A stretch of 64,000 bases of DNA from NCBI GenBank assembly GCA_021234155.1, contig JAJEKV010000049.1, positions 1,207,487-1,271,486 of the forward strand. The letters are read 5' to 3'. Below are positions 23,108 through 34,184 of this stretch, piece by piece. The DNA comes from Isoetes taiwanensis. Lineage: Eukaryota; Streptophyta; Lycopodiopsida; Isoetales; Isoetaceae. Each line of letters starts with the position of its first letter. Position 1 is the first letter of the stretch. The notes under the pieces are model-generated. The model saw only the letters and a list, made by a program, of their open reading frames with translations, had not been told where the DNA came from and searched no databases. Position numbers and translations under genes: made by a program.

Positions 23108-23847
23108 TTATTCCCAAACACTGAGCTCAATTCTCAAAAATATAATATCATGCTATATACAATGACAATGCGTTACCCTCTAAGGATCCATATATTAAGT
23201 TTATAAAACAATAACAAGGCCTTGCTAAAGGCGCACAAGATCTCTCAGGTTTTTAACTCAGTTGAGGCTTTAAAATGCATGATGATTCTTCAAGCCTTAT
23301 GTTTATCTGCTTACACTATGAACACGTGGGGTTAGTTATAAAGACTAAGTGAGGATTTAAGGGCGCTAATAAATACCCAAGATATCATACACAAGCATCA
23401 TACATTGAACGATACATCCATGAAGACCATCCTCATATAGAACAACTTATTGCAAGAGAGTCACATTGTGCAAAACCCACATGTTGTCAATATTTTGGCA
23501 GAGATCTTAAACTAGTTGGATTATACCCAAATACCTTGTTGAAAGTCCACACAATCTTTTTACTGTGCAGCAAAAGGGCTCTCTCAGAGCATACAATCTG
23601 CCCCATATTAATCATTTTTTCTTTTAAGTTTGTTTTTGAATTCTTTTTCATTGAAGTTGTGTTGAAGCGGCAAAAGCTTTGAAGAATGAGACTGCTCATG
23701 CAAAAGACAAGAAGCACTATGCTATGTTTGTTTTAAGAGGTTCCAATCGCGGATAAACAACTCTCAGAATATAAAGACACAGAAAATGGAAGTAGTATTC
23801 ATTTGCATCTCGAAGTAAAGAATAGACAAATCCTCCCTGACGGTACA

Positions 23848-24725
23848 TATCTAGTTTGATAGTTCATAAGGAATCGATAGAAATACTTGCATTCCCCCCA
23901 TAAGGAAAGCTTATCATAGAATTCTATGACGGCCAATGTGCTATTTAAACAGATTACATGGTAAATCATCGTCTAAAATGTCTTTATAGAACTAAAACCA
24001 TCATTACGTACCATGCCCTTACAGAACCATCCCTCCCATGAGGGATGATAAACCAATGGTCAGCATCGCACTCCAATGAATGAGATCATGCCAAGTATTG
24101 CACATGCACCTAAGTTCTGGAAAGCTCTAGAACCTCCTAGAAATGCCTGGTGTAAAGAACAAGAAACAACCGCGAGTCCAAGCCACTGCAAATGGACTCC
24201 GGCTCCTGAGAATATGCACGCATGCACCATTAATACATGTCTACATGTGAGAATTATCATCAGTATATCCAGAACTAGTATATCCATGTGCATAACCATG
24301 CAATTACATAATGTGTTTATCAAATCTTAACAATACTAGCTCATAACATCATCATACAAGCACGCGCATCATGAATATATACTTTAAATGCAGGCACAAC
24401 TTTCATGAAACATTCAAGTACAAAACTTAAGAGACCGCATATATTAGCATATCCATACCGTATTCATTCTAGTACTAGAACTATAAATATTCCATCAATT
24501 GTCATTATAGCTATATCATTCAACATACAAGAAAACACTACAAGTATCTGGATGTGTCATCTAAACATTTACATGCCTAGTTTGATAGTTCACAAGGAGT
24601 CTATAGATTATCATAGGATTGTATGATAGCCAATACACTAGTTAAACAGATTACATGGTAAATCATCGCTTAAAATATCCCTATTGAACCAAAACCATCA
24701 TCATATCTTACAAAAATATCCCCTC
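23848..24725. repeat. Dispersed direct repeat, copies at 23848-24010 and 24566-24720
   Basis: Both copies contain CTAGTTTGATAGTTCA near the start and AAACAGATTACATGGTAAAT near the middle, about 75-80% similar by eye. The sequence between them has no recognisable gene. They may be parts of a decayed retroelement adjoining the gypsy remnant to the right. Confidence 0.6.
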
Positions 24726-24885
24726 TATAAGGATGCAACATCATGTACTAGTGTGTCAATTGAATCTACTAGCTATATCATTATTCGTTAAGCAACCCAA
24801 TTCTGTCATGAACCTATGTGAAAACAAGAGGAAATACGTAAGAAATACACAAAAAATACAATAAAGTTATGAAAGTACTTGTGAC

Positions 24886-25860
24886 ATCCCCTAACGTCCC
24901 CTACTTCCTCTACGATGCACACATCGTATCAGAAGGCGGAGCATTCCCCCTGTCAGCCAAACTAGCAGGGGCCATCCACCTGACACCACTCCCAGTGGAA
25001 TGAGGATGTGTCATTCACCCGTCTCCCTTCGGGTCGACCTAGCTGCGGAAGCGTGATTAAACATGAGCACATAATAACAATACATCAATACAATCACTTC
25101 GAAGGGTGAACACATCATAATCATCACATATACAACAACATCAATATGAACAATAACAACAAAGGGGAATCCTACCCAGGGCTCAGACTCAAGGGGGTTT
25201 GACTGACGGCTTGGGCCTCCAGAAGTCATTGCAGACATAATTCATGGCAAATGGATTTGGCTGGCATAAGAACATGGATGAGGGTAGTCCACTCCATCCA
25301 CCCCTCGCGTGCACACTTTGCAGAGTAGGTTGAAAAGTATTGGGGCCTGACCGTAGCCTGCCGGGTGCATAGCCAAAGGGGCTACTGCTGGGTTGCATCT
25401 CCCCAGTCCCGATGAGGAAGGAGGAGAGTCACCTCCCCTCCAGAGGCATCCATGCCCATCACAGGCGGCTAGAGGGCCACTGCTCGTATTCGACTTGAAC
25501 CTCATTGAAGGTGACGCATCACCCAAGAGGTGTCGAGCTCATGCCTTGCCCACACTCAGTGGCAAGCCATTAAGCCTAGCCCGCTTAGACCCCCGGTAGG
25601 CTTTACACACCAGAGGGGTCAATCTGTGATGGGACAAGTTCCCCCTTGTCAACCGGTCTAGCCCCGCCACCCACAACCAGGCGGGCTCCTGTGCACGAGC
25701 CGCATGTAATTGGGAACTAGTAGGCTATCTAGGATCATATGCTACACAGGCTTTAGGCCTCTACACCCCTTCCCAATACATGGAGGTCACAGAGTGAAAT
25801 ACCAACATCATCACAGAATTGAAATGAAGAATAACATCTAATCTATCTATCTAAACATCC
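24886..25860 (-). repeat. Probable 3' LTR of a Ty3/gypsy element
   Basis: This lies directly downstream (minus sense) of the gypsy polyprotein end at 25865. In plus orientation it begins TGTGACATCCCC, a typical plant LTR edge when reversed (GGGGATGTCACA). The inner edge and polypurine tract could not be placed, so the length is approximate. Confidence 0.4.
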
Positions 25861-25864
25861 AGAG

Positions 25865-26180
25865 TTAGGTTCCTTTGTTAGAGCTTATGATCTCGGGATC
25901 TGTAAGGCCTCTAAGGGAGAATTGAAATCTTCTTGTCTTCTTATAGGATCTGACAAGAAGAACCTCTGGAACAATCTCAAGGTGATCGTCCATCATTTCC
26001 AGTAACTTTGGTGTCTCCAATACTTCCTCTGGATTAGGAGTGTGTTTGTTTAGGAGACTTACATGGAAAACTCTATGGATCTTCAAGTGTGCTGGCAGGT
26101 CCAACTTATAGGATTGGTTACCTACTCTTTTGGTTATCCTGAATGGTCCAGCCCACCTTGAAGCAAGCTTCTTGCAATTG
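25865..26180 (-). pseudogene. Ty3/gypsy polyprotein C-terminal fragment
   Basis: The minus strand reads WAGPFRITKRVGNQSYKLD, then LPAHLKIHRVFHVSLL and a tail ending ISSNKGT with a stop. The motif K-L-x-L-P-x-x-x-K-I-H-x-V-F-H-V-S is the conserved segment after the integrase core in plant Ty3/gypsy polyproteins. Everything upstream (gag, protease, RT, integrase core) is missing, as sequence beyond 26180 is a tandem repeat. A dead 3' fragment. Confidence 0.8.
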
Positions 26181-26330
26181 TCGATGCAGAGCTTCGGCCA
26201 ACTTTGTCCCCTAATCGTTGATGCTGTAATCGCCGATGCAGAACTTCATCCTAATCGTCGATGCTGTAATCCTCGATGCAGAGCTCCATCTATGCAATTG
26301 TTGATGCAGAGCTTCATCTATGCACTTTTG
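26170..26330. repeat. Short tandem repeat, unit about 40 bp
   Basis: Imperfect units containing AATCGTCGATGCTGTAATC and CGATGCAGAGCTTCATC follow one another about 3.5 times. They directly replace the upstream part of the gypsy fragment. Confidence 0.7.
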
Positions 26331-26984
26331 CCGGCTTCTTGCTGCTAGAAGATATCTTCGTACTTCCTCCACCAACTGTTGCATGTCGGCTAGCATCCGT
26401 TAACGTCTTAAATAAGCATTACAGTCTTGGACCCCTGCACGATCCCTGCTGGACTTCCTTTCATGCATGCAATTATATTAATTACCTTACGATAATATTT
26501 TTATACTAACATTATAGTAGTATTGGATATATTGCTTCCAATAGTATTATATTTAACTAACTGTTATATGATAACTTTACGACCTTTAAGATATGTCATC
26601 ATACAATTATCGATGCAATACTTATTTTGAAAAGTATTTTATTTATTTATCATAGGCTACTAGCTCATTCCTAGGTGTGAATGCTTTTCCCATCATGCAT
26701 TCTATCTATTATGCAAAACCTCTCCCCACCTTAGTTTTCGCACCCGCCGGTGTCGACTAATTTGGAGACGACTTGGCCGTTATTGTTTCCATTAATTCGC
26801 TCCCCCGCAATTGCTTTGGCTACTTGCGGAAGGAACTATATTCTAAGGGTCGACTAATTTGATGACGATTCAACCCCTAAGATATAGGTAGGTTCAGTCC
26901 TAAGAATGAGCCCCCACTTTCTTCATAAGAAAATGGTCCTACATCTCAATGTATCCTATCCCCTCGATTGATGTTGTCATAACA

Positions 26985-27252
26985 TCTCATCTATTCTATT
27001 TAGCTTAAGAGGTTATATGATTCTATCTAACGCATTAATTTACTAGCCTTAGCTAACATATTTAACCGTTTATGATGGATGCAGCCATCATGTTTAACAT
27101 ATCTATCCCTAAGCGATAAGCTACTGAATTATTTAGAACAATTCTAAATTGCAAGGTTTTATCATCATGACAATTCCTTTTTTTCCTCAAAAGACTATGT
27201 GATTAATGTACTTCTTATTTTTAGATATACCTTTCATGTATTATTCCATTTT
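26985..27252. repeat. Dispersed repeat R, left part of a copy split by a LINE
   Basis: This aligns with 34185-34400 (for example CTTAGCTAA...ACATATTTAA and CATCATGTTTAACATATC). It continues after the LINE insertion at 31820-32330. The family has at least four partial copies in the window and no intact reading frame. Confidence 0.7.
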
Positions 27253-27883
27253 TTTTTTATTGAAGGTCGATATGTATATTTATATGTATAATTTATAATA
27301 CAAAAGTTACTTTTTACAGGGAAGTATAACCCATTAGTTGATATAAGTTAAAAGAGTAGACGTTAAAATCGTGTAATAGGTTCTGTTCATGATATTAGAC
27401 AAGTACTGCTGCGGAGTCAGACTAGAAGGGAGATCTAAGGTTGAAATTTGTGATCAAAAGCCTTGGCGAAGATCTTATATACGAATGACAATAAGGTGAT
27501 GGGCCGCCAGTCTGAAATAGTCCGAGGATCCTTGACAATAAGGTGATGGGCCGCCAGTCTAAATCTTTCTCATGGCACATATCACTATGATGGTGTTGCA
27601 TAGTATAGATGTATATCATGAACATTATTACAAGTTACATTTTGGTATTGCACCTTAAAAACTCCAAATTATTATCATTTTCAATAGGCTTGGAGGGCCC
27701 ATTAAAACCCCCATTTTTTAGATTTGGTGGGACCCGTAAAACCCCCAGTTAGCTCTTATTATGCCAAAGAAGACTAATTTATTGTACTTAGGGTCTATTC
27801 GCACCCATGGTTAAGTTTAGTTAAGTTAACTATTACCGTTAAGTTAAGTTAATACTAATCGGGTGATTGCCTTTGCACCAAAG

Positions 27884-28966
27884 CTACACAGAATGCACAT
27901 AAACAAGATTCAGCCTTGGCCATATTGAATCTTTCTCTGTTGTCTTTGGCCTCACATAATAACGCTCTTCCAACATCAGGATTTTGATCACAGCAGCAGT
28001 TGCAGAAGCAGGGTTCTTCATGCCCGTACATATTTGGGGGTCCAAATACTTTGAGCCACTCCAAGTTGACATTGGGATCGATCTTCCTCCATTTGATCTT
28101 TCGCACCAGTATAAATATGATCCCTGAAAATAAAAATAAGGAAAGATCCATGAGTATAGTTTAGATGACAGCATTAATCCAATTAATATCATAAGTAATC
28201 TGTTTGATGACAGCTTCAGGGTGCGTGATTTCATGATTGAAAATGAAAGTGTTACGCCCTTTCCAGATAGAATATAAATCCTCCAATCATTCGAGCTGTG
28301 AGACATAAAGAAATCCAGGGAGCTCATAGAGGATAGATTATAACCAAAGAGGTTAGAGGCTAGATCCAGCACCCATTCCGACCAAATACACTTCCTGAAG
28401 AGATGATCCTTACCCTCTTTTTGCCCCAAACATCTGGGACAGACATCAGAGTCGGTCATCTGCATTCTGTATCTCTTATGGTTTGTAGCCAACACTTTAT
28501 GCCACAGTTGGCATATGAAGGACTTGATCTTAGAAAAAAATGGACTGGACCACATAAACTTTAAATTCCTCGAGCATCTGTCAGCCTCTGTTTGCCATTT
28601 GTCATGAATAGTCATTGTGTACTCCCTCATAAGGAACCTATATGCCATTCTGACAGTCAGAATGGTTTTGCCATGGTAATTCCAGTTACCCCCTCCATCA
28701 GACCATTCTCCATGAATCAATGTGGTACAAATATTATTGTATAGATTCTCGCAAGTATCTCCTTCTTCAGCCAGGATTGAGTCTCTGAAGGGGATGATCC
28801 CATCTTCATTGTACATATCCCTGATAAGGGTAATTCCCTTGGTCCTCCAGAGCTTGGCCTGATCTGGAAAATGGCAAGCTAAACATAAAGATGGATCATT
28901 AGTAAGAATAGCAGGGTTCCAAAAAATGGATTGGTCCATAGAAAGCCCCTCTTTGCAGTTGAACAC
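27884..28966 (-). pseudogene. LINE ORF2, C-terminal zinc-binding region
   Basis: A 360-residue frame typical of the region after the RT in plant L1-like ORF2. It contains FICQLWHKVLATNHKRYRMQ and the Cys/His cluster VCPRCLGQKEGKDHLFRKC. The frame is open but disconnected from the RT by about 390 bp holding stops and a probable insertion (29.10-29.25 kb). Not functional alone. Confidence 0.75.
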
Positions 28967-29354
28967 TCCCCTGACCGAGTTCTAGGCCTTAATCCATTTC
29001 TTGATCAAAGCTGGAATGGATCTAGGGACAGTGAATGGAAAGTAAATAGAGTGAGGAAACCTTGACCTGCCTCCCATTGAGCGACAAACTTTATACAGAA
29101 AAAGGTAAATTTCCTACATAATTTAAGCTAGCAGGAAGCATTAAGCAAAAAAAACTAGTTTCCAGCCGGAAAATGTGAAGAATTCCATGGTTTTTTACCG
29201 GAAAACTTCCTGAGGATTTTTTTTTATATCGGAAATTCTTGATTTCAACAGGTAGGCTGCAAGGGTTCCCCGGAATTTGTCGTTCACTGCCTCCATCCAA
29301 AAGACCAACGTTTACTCAAGTAATGCCTAATGATGATGGAGATTGGATGCTTAC

Positions 29355-30197
29355 TCAGATTGTGGGCTGCTTAAAAAAATTCTTGGCAGCAAGTGCTAGG
29401 CCCTGCTTCTCGATGTTCATGACCCCCAGACCTCCTTCTTTCTTCTTTTTACAGCATTCCGTCATAGCTACTGGCGTCCAGCATCTTCTGTTCTGGCCAC
29501 ATGAGATATACCTGCCAATAATACTCTGCAGCTTATTAGATACTTTTTTGGGAGCCAGTATTACAGATGATTGATAGACATGAGAAGAGTAAATAACCGA
29601 GCTGGCAATGATTGCACGGCCCTGCTTAGAGATATACTTTGAATTAAGGCTATCTACCTTTCTTTGAAATTTCTCAGTGATATTTGTCCAAATGTCAGAA
29701 GGGCTGCCTTTTAAAGCAAAAGGGATGCCAAGAATTTTGGAAGAGTTGGTAGGGGTAATATACTTACAGCCCAGGAGATCAGTCGTATGCTCTCCCTTTA
29801 CCCGATCTTTGGCCAAAACTTTCGATTTAATAGGGTTGATCTTGCAGCCCGATACAGTTCCAAAGACCTCCAGAATGATTTGAGTATTGATGATCGACTG
29901 GTGGTCCATAGAAACTAGAATGAAGGTGTCATCTGCAAAATGACCATTCAAAATCTGATCCACTCCCTCATTATTATCCGGAAGATTTAAACCTTGCTTA
30001 GAGTTCTTAGCATCCTCCAATTTACAATGAAGGGCCTCCATGATAATAAGGAAAAGAAAGGGGGCCAGAGGGCACCCTTGCTTTACCCCTCTTTTCAGAG
30101 GAAAAAATGGGCTACATTCCCCGTTAATGAGGACTGAGGATCTTGAGTTGGTGAGGATAGCTCTAAATATGTGAATCACCTCGTTGGAGAAGCCCAT
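29355..30197 (-). pseudogene. LINE ORF2, RT C-terminal half (FADD catalytic motif)
   Basis: A 280-residue frame with GVKQGCPLAPFLFLI and FADDTFILV, the conserved RT motifs of non-LTR retrotransposons, then KILGIPFALKG and GRAIIASSVIY. It follows the N-terminal RT half after a stop and frame break at 30197-30225. The catalytic Asp pair is still present, but the protein cannot be made as one chain. Confidence 0.85.
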
Positions 30198-30224
30198 AGC
30201 CCTGCATCACTTAAAGAGGAAATT

Positions 30225-31499
30225 CTAGCTCACTGTATCAAAAGCCTTAGTTATATCTAGCTTGATTAGGGCAATGTCCTGATTGGAGTCCTTGGCCCAG
30301 TTGAGGCCTAGAATAGCTGTAACTACATTATCCAAAACAAACCTGTCTTTAAGATAGGCAGCCTGAGAGGAGCTAATAATCTTATCCAGAACAGGTTTGA
30401 GTCTCCTGGCAATCGTCCCTGAGATGAGCTTGTAAACCACATTAGAGAGAGATATTGGCCTGTAATCTGAGAAGGAAGCCGGCATATCCACCTTAGGAAT
30501 AAGTGTTATCAAATTGGTATTTATTCTGGCATCCATACATTTCTTGTCCCTGAACTCATTAGCTAAGCTCGTAACACAGTCCCCGATAATTGGCCATGCT
30601 TTTAGAAAGAATTCAACTGGGAGGCCACCTGGCCCTAGAGTTTTACCCTTGTCCACTCCCCTGGCTGTATGGAAGATCTCAATATTGGTGAAGGGCCTGT
30701 CTAGAGAAAGGTTGTCTTCATCTGTGACTTTATGCTGGATGTTTATGAATTCATCCATATTGTTATACATGCAGTCGTAATTGGTTCCCATAATGTTGGT
30801 AAAGTGCTCTGTGGCTGCTTTTTTAATTTGATCTTCCTCCACAATGACATCATCCCCAACCTTGATGTCAAAGATGTGATTTCTCTTAATTCTCCCTTTT
30901 GCTTTAGCAAAGAAAAACTTCGAGCTGCATCTTTCGTCATCCTTTATCTCTCTTATCTTGGCTTTGAGCCTCCACCCTTGGGCAATTATAATTTCTTCTC
31001 TTTCAATGTCTGCCCTAATATTGTCCTCCATTGCCTCTGGAGCATGAGGAAGAGATTTCCTAAGATTGTGGAGTAAAGCCATTTTCTGCTCATGGATGCT
31101 TTTGCCCCATTCCTTTAGCCAGTTCTTAATGGCCTTGGACACTGTTATCCACCAGAACATCCAGCCAGATGGTCCTCCAGGCTTGGGAAACTTAGAGATA
31201 ACCTGTTGTAACCTGTCCAGGAAGTCATCTTGATCCAACAGATTAGTATTCAGCTTAAAATAAGTTCTTTTCTTTTTAACCACATTCCTATCAGAAATAA
31301 TCAACTGCTGGGGATAGTGGTCTGAGAGAGTATACCCTTCCATGTTATCCATCCTATTACAATAATTCCAAAGATTTTCAGATAGGTAGAACCTGTCATG
31401 GAGGCAAAGGGTAGGATCACTTCTCTTATCCGTCCAGCTGTAAGAATTAGGCTTCGTCCAATATGAGATTGTGACCATTGATGAGATTCCTCCATGCAT
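30225..31499 (-). pseudogene. LINE ORF2, linker and RT N-terminal half
   Basis: A 424-residue frame. It contains TLSDHYPQQLI (end of the endonuclease domain), then a linker, then LITLIPKVDMPASFSDYRPI, RFVLDNVVTAI and LIKLDITKAFDTV, which are RT motifs 1-3 with the first catalytic Asp. It overlaps the endonuclease frame and ends in a stop just after motif A. Confidence 0.85.
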
Positions 31500-31777
31500 T
31501 TTTCTCTTGAGCCCCCAAAGGCCTGAAGTTCGTTCATAAAATTGTTAGTAACCATGTTAAGGTCACCCCCTAAAATACATTCATCAAATTCTAAATTATC
31601 TAGACTATTTTTAACTCTGTTCCAAATTCCTACCCTGTCACCTGGATTATTAAAGGCATAGATATTAACTAAAGCCATCCTTATTCCAAGCAGTGTACAC
31701 AATAAAATCTGCCACCTACCATCCCTGCCATTAACCATATACATATCAGACATATTGAGATTATTCCTCCAAGCCAC
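31301..31777 (-). pseudogene. LINE ORF2, endonuclease fragment
   Basis: The frame holds LCTLLGIRMALVNIYAFNNP and CILGGDLNMV, the GGDLN motif of the apurinic-like endonuclease of LINEs. The N-terminal part is missing (the element is truncated at about 31.8 kb), and the reading shifts to the next frame near 31.5 kb. Confidence 0.8.
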
Positions 31778-31819
31778 AGCAATTCCTGCAGAGATCCCAT
31801 TTTATATTCTAGAGATCCC

Positions 31820-32500
31820 ATGTATTATTCCATTTTATATTCTAGAGATCCCCCTTTCTTAGTTATTTACTCTCTTGGAATATTCCTATCAATTCAATTG
31901 ATGTCATCATAACAAGTTGGCCGGACTTGTTAGATTACTTCTTTTCATTCGATTGGATTATTCCTTGGAGGTATAGCTTTATACATGGTCAACAATTATC
32001 CTAGTAATGATTCCTTCTTAGCGAGGTGATCAATCTCACCAAGTGGTTTCAATATGTTGGATGTCTGTTAACAATCATGTATAATTTTAGTTACTCCTAT
32101 GCATTTCCTTCCCAATCGTTGAGGCTTAGCTCAACTTGGGGCAATCCTTTCACGAGAAAATCTAAAAATGCCTTCCAATCTTATTATGGATGTCATCATC
32201 CATAAGCCTATCATACTCGACTATATGATCGTAGCTCCTCAATCTTGCTCGCATCTCATCCACATGTTGCCTTCTTGAAGCAGCAAGGTAACGTTATTTC
32301 GCGTTGCTCGAGACTCTGAGCTCCTCCTCGATGTAGAGGTTGACTTTCTTCTTGAGAGGCTTCCCCCATTGCTGGTGTCTATGTTACTTCCCAAAAGGCT
32401 GAAGGTTCTCTTTATTGAATAAGAGTTGTCAGAATAAGAGTTGTCAAACTCAATACTTTAGGATTCTCTTTATCGCATTGCCTTCACTCTTTCTTCCAGA
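31820..32500. repeat. Dispersed repeat R, right part of the split copy
   Basis: From CCCCCTTTCTTAGTTA on, this matches 34445-34860 and 43345-43760 (shared ACAAGTTGGCCGGACTTG and TGGTCAACAATTATCC). It diverges after about 32230. No coding. Confidence 0.7.
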
Positions 32501-32518
32501 CAAGAACCATACTGTAAT

Positions 32519-32821
32519 TGGCAGGACCTTAAACCGTCACGCCTGAGGTCACAGGTTTAAGTATGGCCAATATTGGTCTAGTAATGGGGACCTTAAAATT
32601 CCATTGCCCCGTGGTCACGGGTTCAAATACGACCAACCGGTCCTATGGTAGAGACCTTAAACCTGCCATATGTACTAGATAATCACATGCAAAGCAGCTC
32701 CTATCATAAGGTATCGCGGCTAGGTAGTGGATTAAATTCCATGTGATATGTAGAATGTGATGTAGCTACTGTACTCATGATGTGATGGTGAATAGATTAA
32801 CGTCCTTCAATAAAAAAAAAA
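32519..32821 (+). mobile_element. tRNA-related SINE with 17-bp target-site duplication
   Basis: The body is flanked by AAGAACCATACTGTAAT at 32502-32518 and 32822-32838. It begins TGGCAGGACCTTAAACC and holds an A box TGGTCTAGTAATGG (32574-32587) and a B box GGTTCAAATAC (32620-32630). The unit GACCTTAAA...B box is partly repeated (B-like GGTTTAAGTAT near 32553, third GACCTTAAA near 32650), so the head looks dimeric. The 3' end is CGTCCTTCAAT plus A-run (32801-32823). It shares that 3' end with the LINEs at 27.25 and 50.67 kb. The identical flanking repeats suggest a fairly recent insertion. Confidence 0.85.
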
Positions 32822-32838
32822 AAGAACCATACTGTAAT

Positions 32839-34160
32839 GCCTAAGAAAAATCCTTATTTTGCTTAAAACTGTTCAAATGCATCATGAACAGTAATAATAA
32901 TGTGCACTTACTTGACACCATAAAACACATAATAACAAACCCTGTCCATAGGCTCGATTAGATGGTTAGCACGTATCAATCTTCAAGTATCTTTGTGAAG
33001 CCAAAACTTAAAGTAAGAACTTAAAGCCAGAACTATAAGTATCCAGTGCTTACAAAAGCTTACAAAAGGGTTAGAGGATTGATCCAGTCGGATTTGCTGT
33101 GCCGATATACACAAACTTAAAAATAAGCACCAGAATGTGCCTTATGTTTGCAGCTTCGATATGCCGTAGATTCATCAAATGCTTCAAGAAGTTATGCTGC
33201 ATTCCAAACCAAGAACCTCAAGCCTGAAAAACCTCTTGGAACCTCTCACCAACAACTCTGCATATTTTGCCTCAGCTGTCCGAATGTTACAGCATCGCCC
33301 GAAAAACTTCCAGTAAAGGCAAACCCTGGCGCAAAACCAAGCATAAAGCAAACGCATATGAGAAAGTTCAAAAATATCCCAAGTAAAGAGCTTACAAAAA
33401 CGACCTTGAACCACCTTGCCCTGAATCGATTTACAGATTGCAAGAGCTGGGTTAACCTGTATCAAAGAAAATGGTCCTGCTCCAATGATTCCTCTGGAAA
33501 TAAAAATGCTGACGAATTTTGGCGACGACTCCCAGCCGACTCTCCTCCGACTTCCACCTGCTGCCCCAGATTTAACAGGAAAAAAAATGATGGAAAGTGG
33601 AGGACAATCCCCCGCTATCCTTAGTTGTAACGATGGCCCTCTGTGCGTTACCCAAATAACCCAATGCACTGCCCATTGCCGAGCCGAGGAGAGAATTAAT
33701 GCCACCGGAAGCTTTTTTCTGATTCCAAAACTCACGCTATTTACGCCGAAAAAATGCGGACACCGGCATGAGTAATGATGGCAAAAACATTTTAAGTAAG
33801 TAGATTCACATGTTGCATAGCATGTGCAATATAATGGGTTCTAATGGTTGTGCCCCATGGTACAACCCTTTACGTCGTCGTGTACATATCGTCATAGTCG
33901 ACATTGTACTAATGATGCGGCAGTATAATATATATATTTATATTGTATATTATGCTGGAACATCACATTCTCCCCACCGTGCATTGATGATGTCCGCAGC
34001 ATCATGAGTCTTGTCACCTTGAAATCTTGCATTAACTTTACAATATATATAATTACATACTTACTAGCTTACACAAGATTTAAGCGATTAGTCCGATAGT
34101 AAAATTATATTTACTCTAGGCTTTAACAATATTTACGACATTTACATTGATGTTGGACCC
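32839..34160. other. Intergenic, no gene supported
   Basis: Overlapping frames at 33.15-33.78 kb on both strands (up to 183 residues) show no family signature or codon pattern and appear to be chance. The rest is AT-rich. Confidence 0.35.
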
Positions 34161-34184
34161 AACATCATAAATATTCTCCCCCCT

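Larger units (their letters stand above)
27253..31819 (-). mobile_element. Degenerate 5'-truncated LINE with 18-bp target-site duplication
   Basis: The element runs on the minus strand from about 31819 to a poly(A) at 27258-27249. It is bounded by CATGTATTATTCCATTTT at 27235-27252 and again at 31820-31837. Uninterrupted homologues of the target occur at about 34420 and 43330, so the empty site is visible in paralogues. The 3' end reads CGACCTTCAAT plus A10. ORF2 is broken into several frames (see separate entries). A (TTAAGT)n-like block lies at 27810-27855. A duplicated RT motif-1 fragment (DWRPITLLSFVYKIFAKA in minus frame) lies at about 27480-27560 and looks like a piece of another LINE. 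ORF1 is missing. Confidence 0.85.

Noticed and set aside
31797-31853. Independent tandem repeat
   Set aside because: The duplicated segment is explained by the 5' junction of the LINE insertion together with its target-site duplication.
33148-33775. Gene at 33.15-33.78 kb
   Set aside because: Frames of 96-183 residues overlap on both strands with no family signature, and no splice model extends them.
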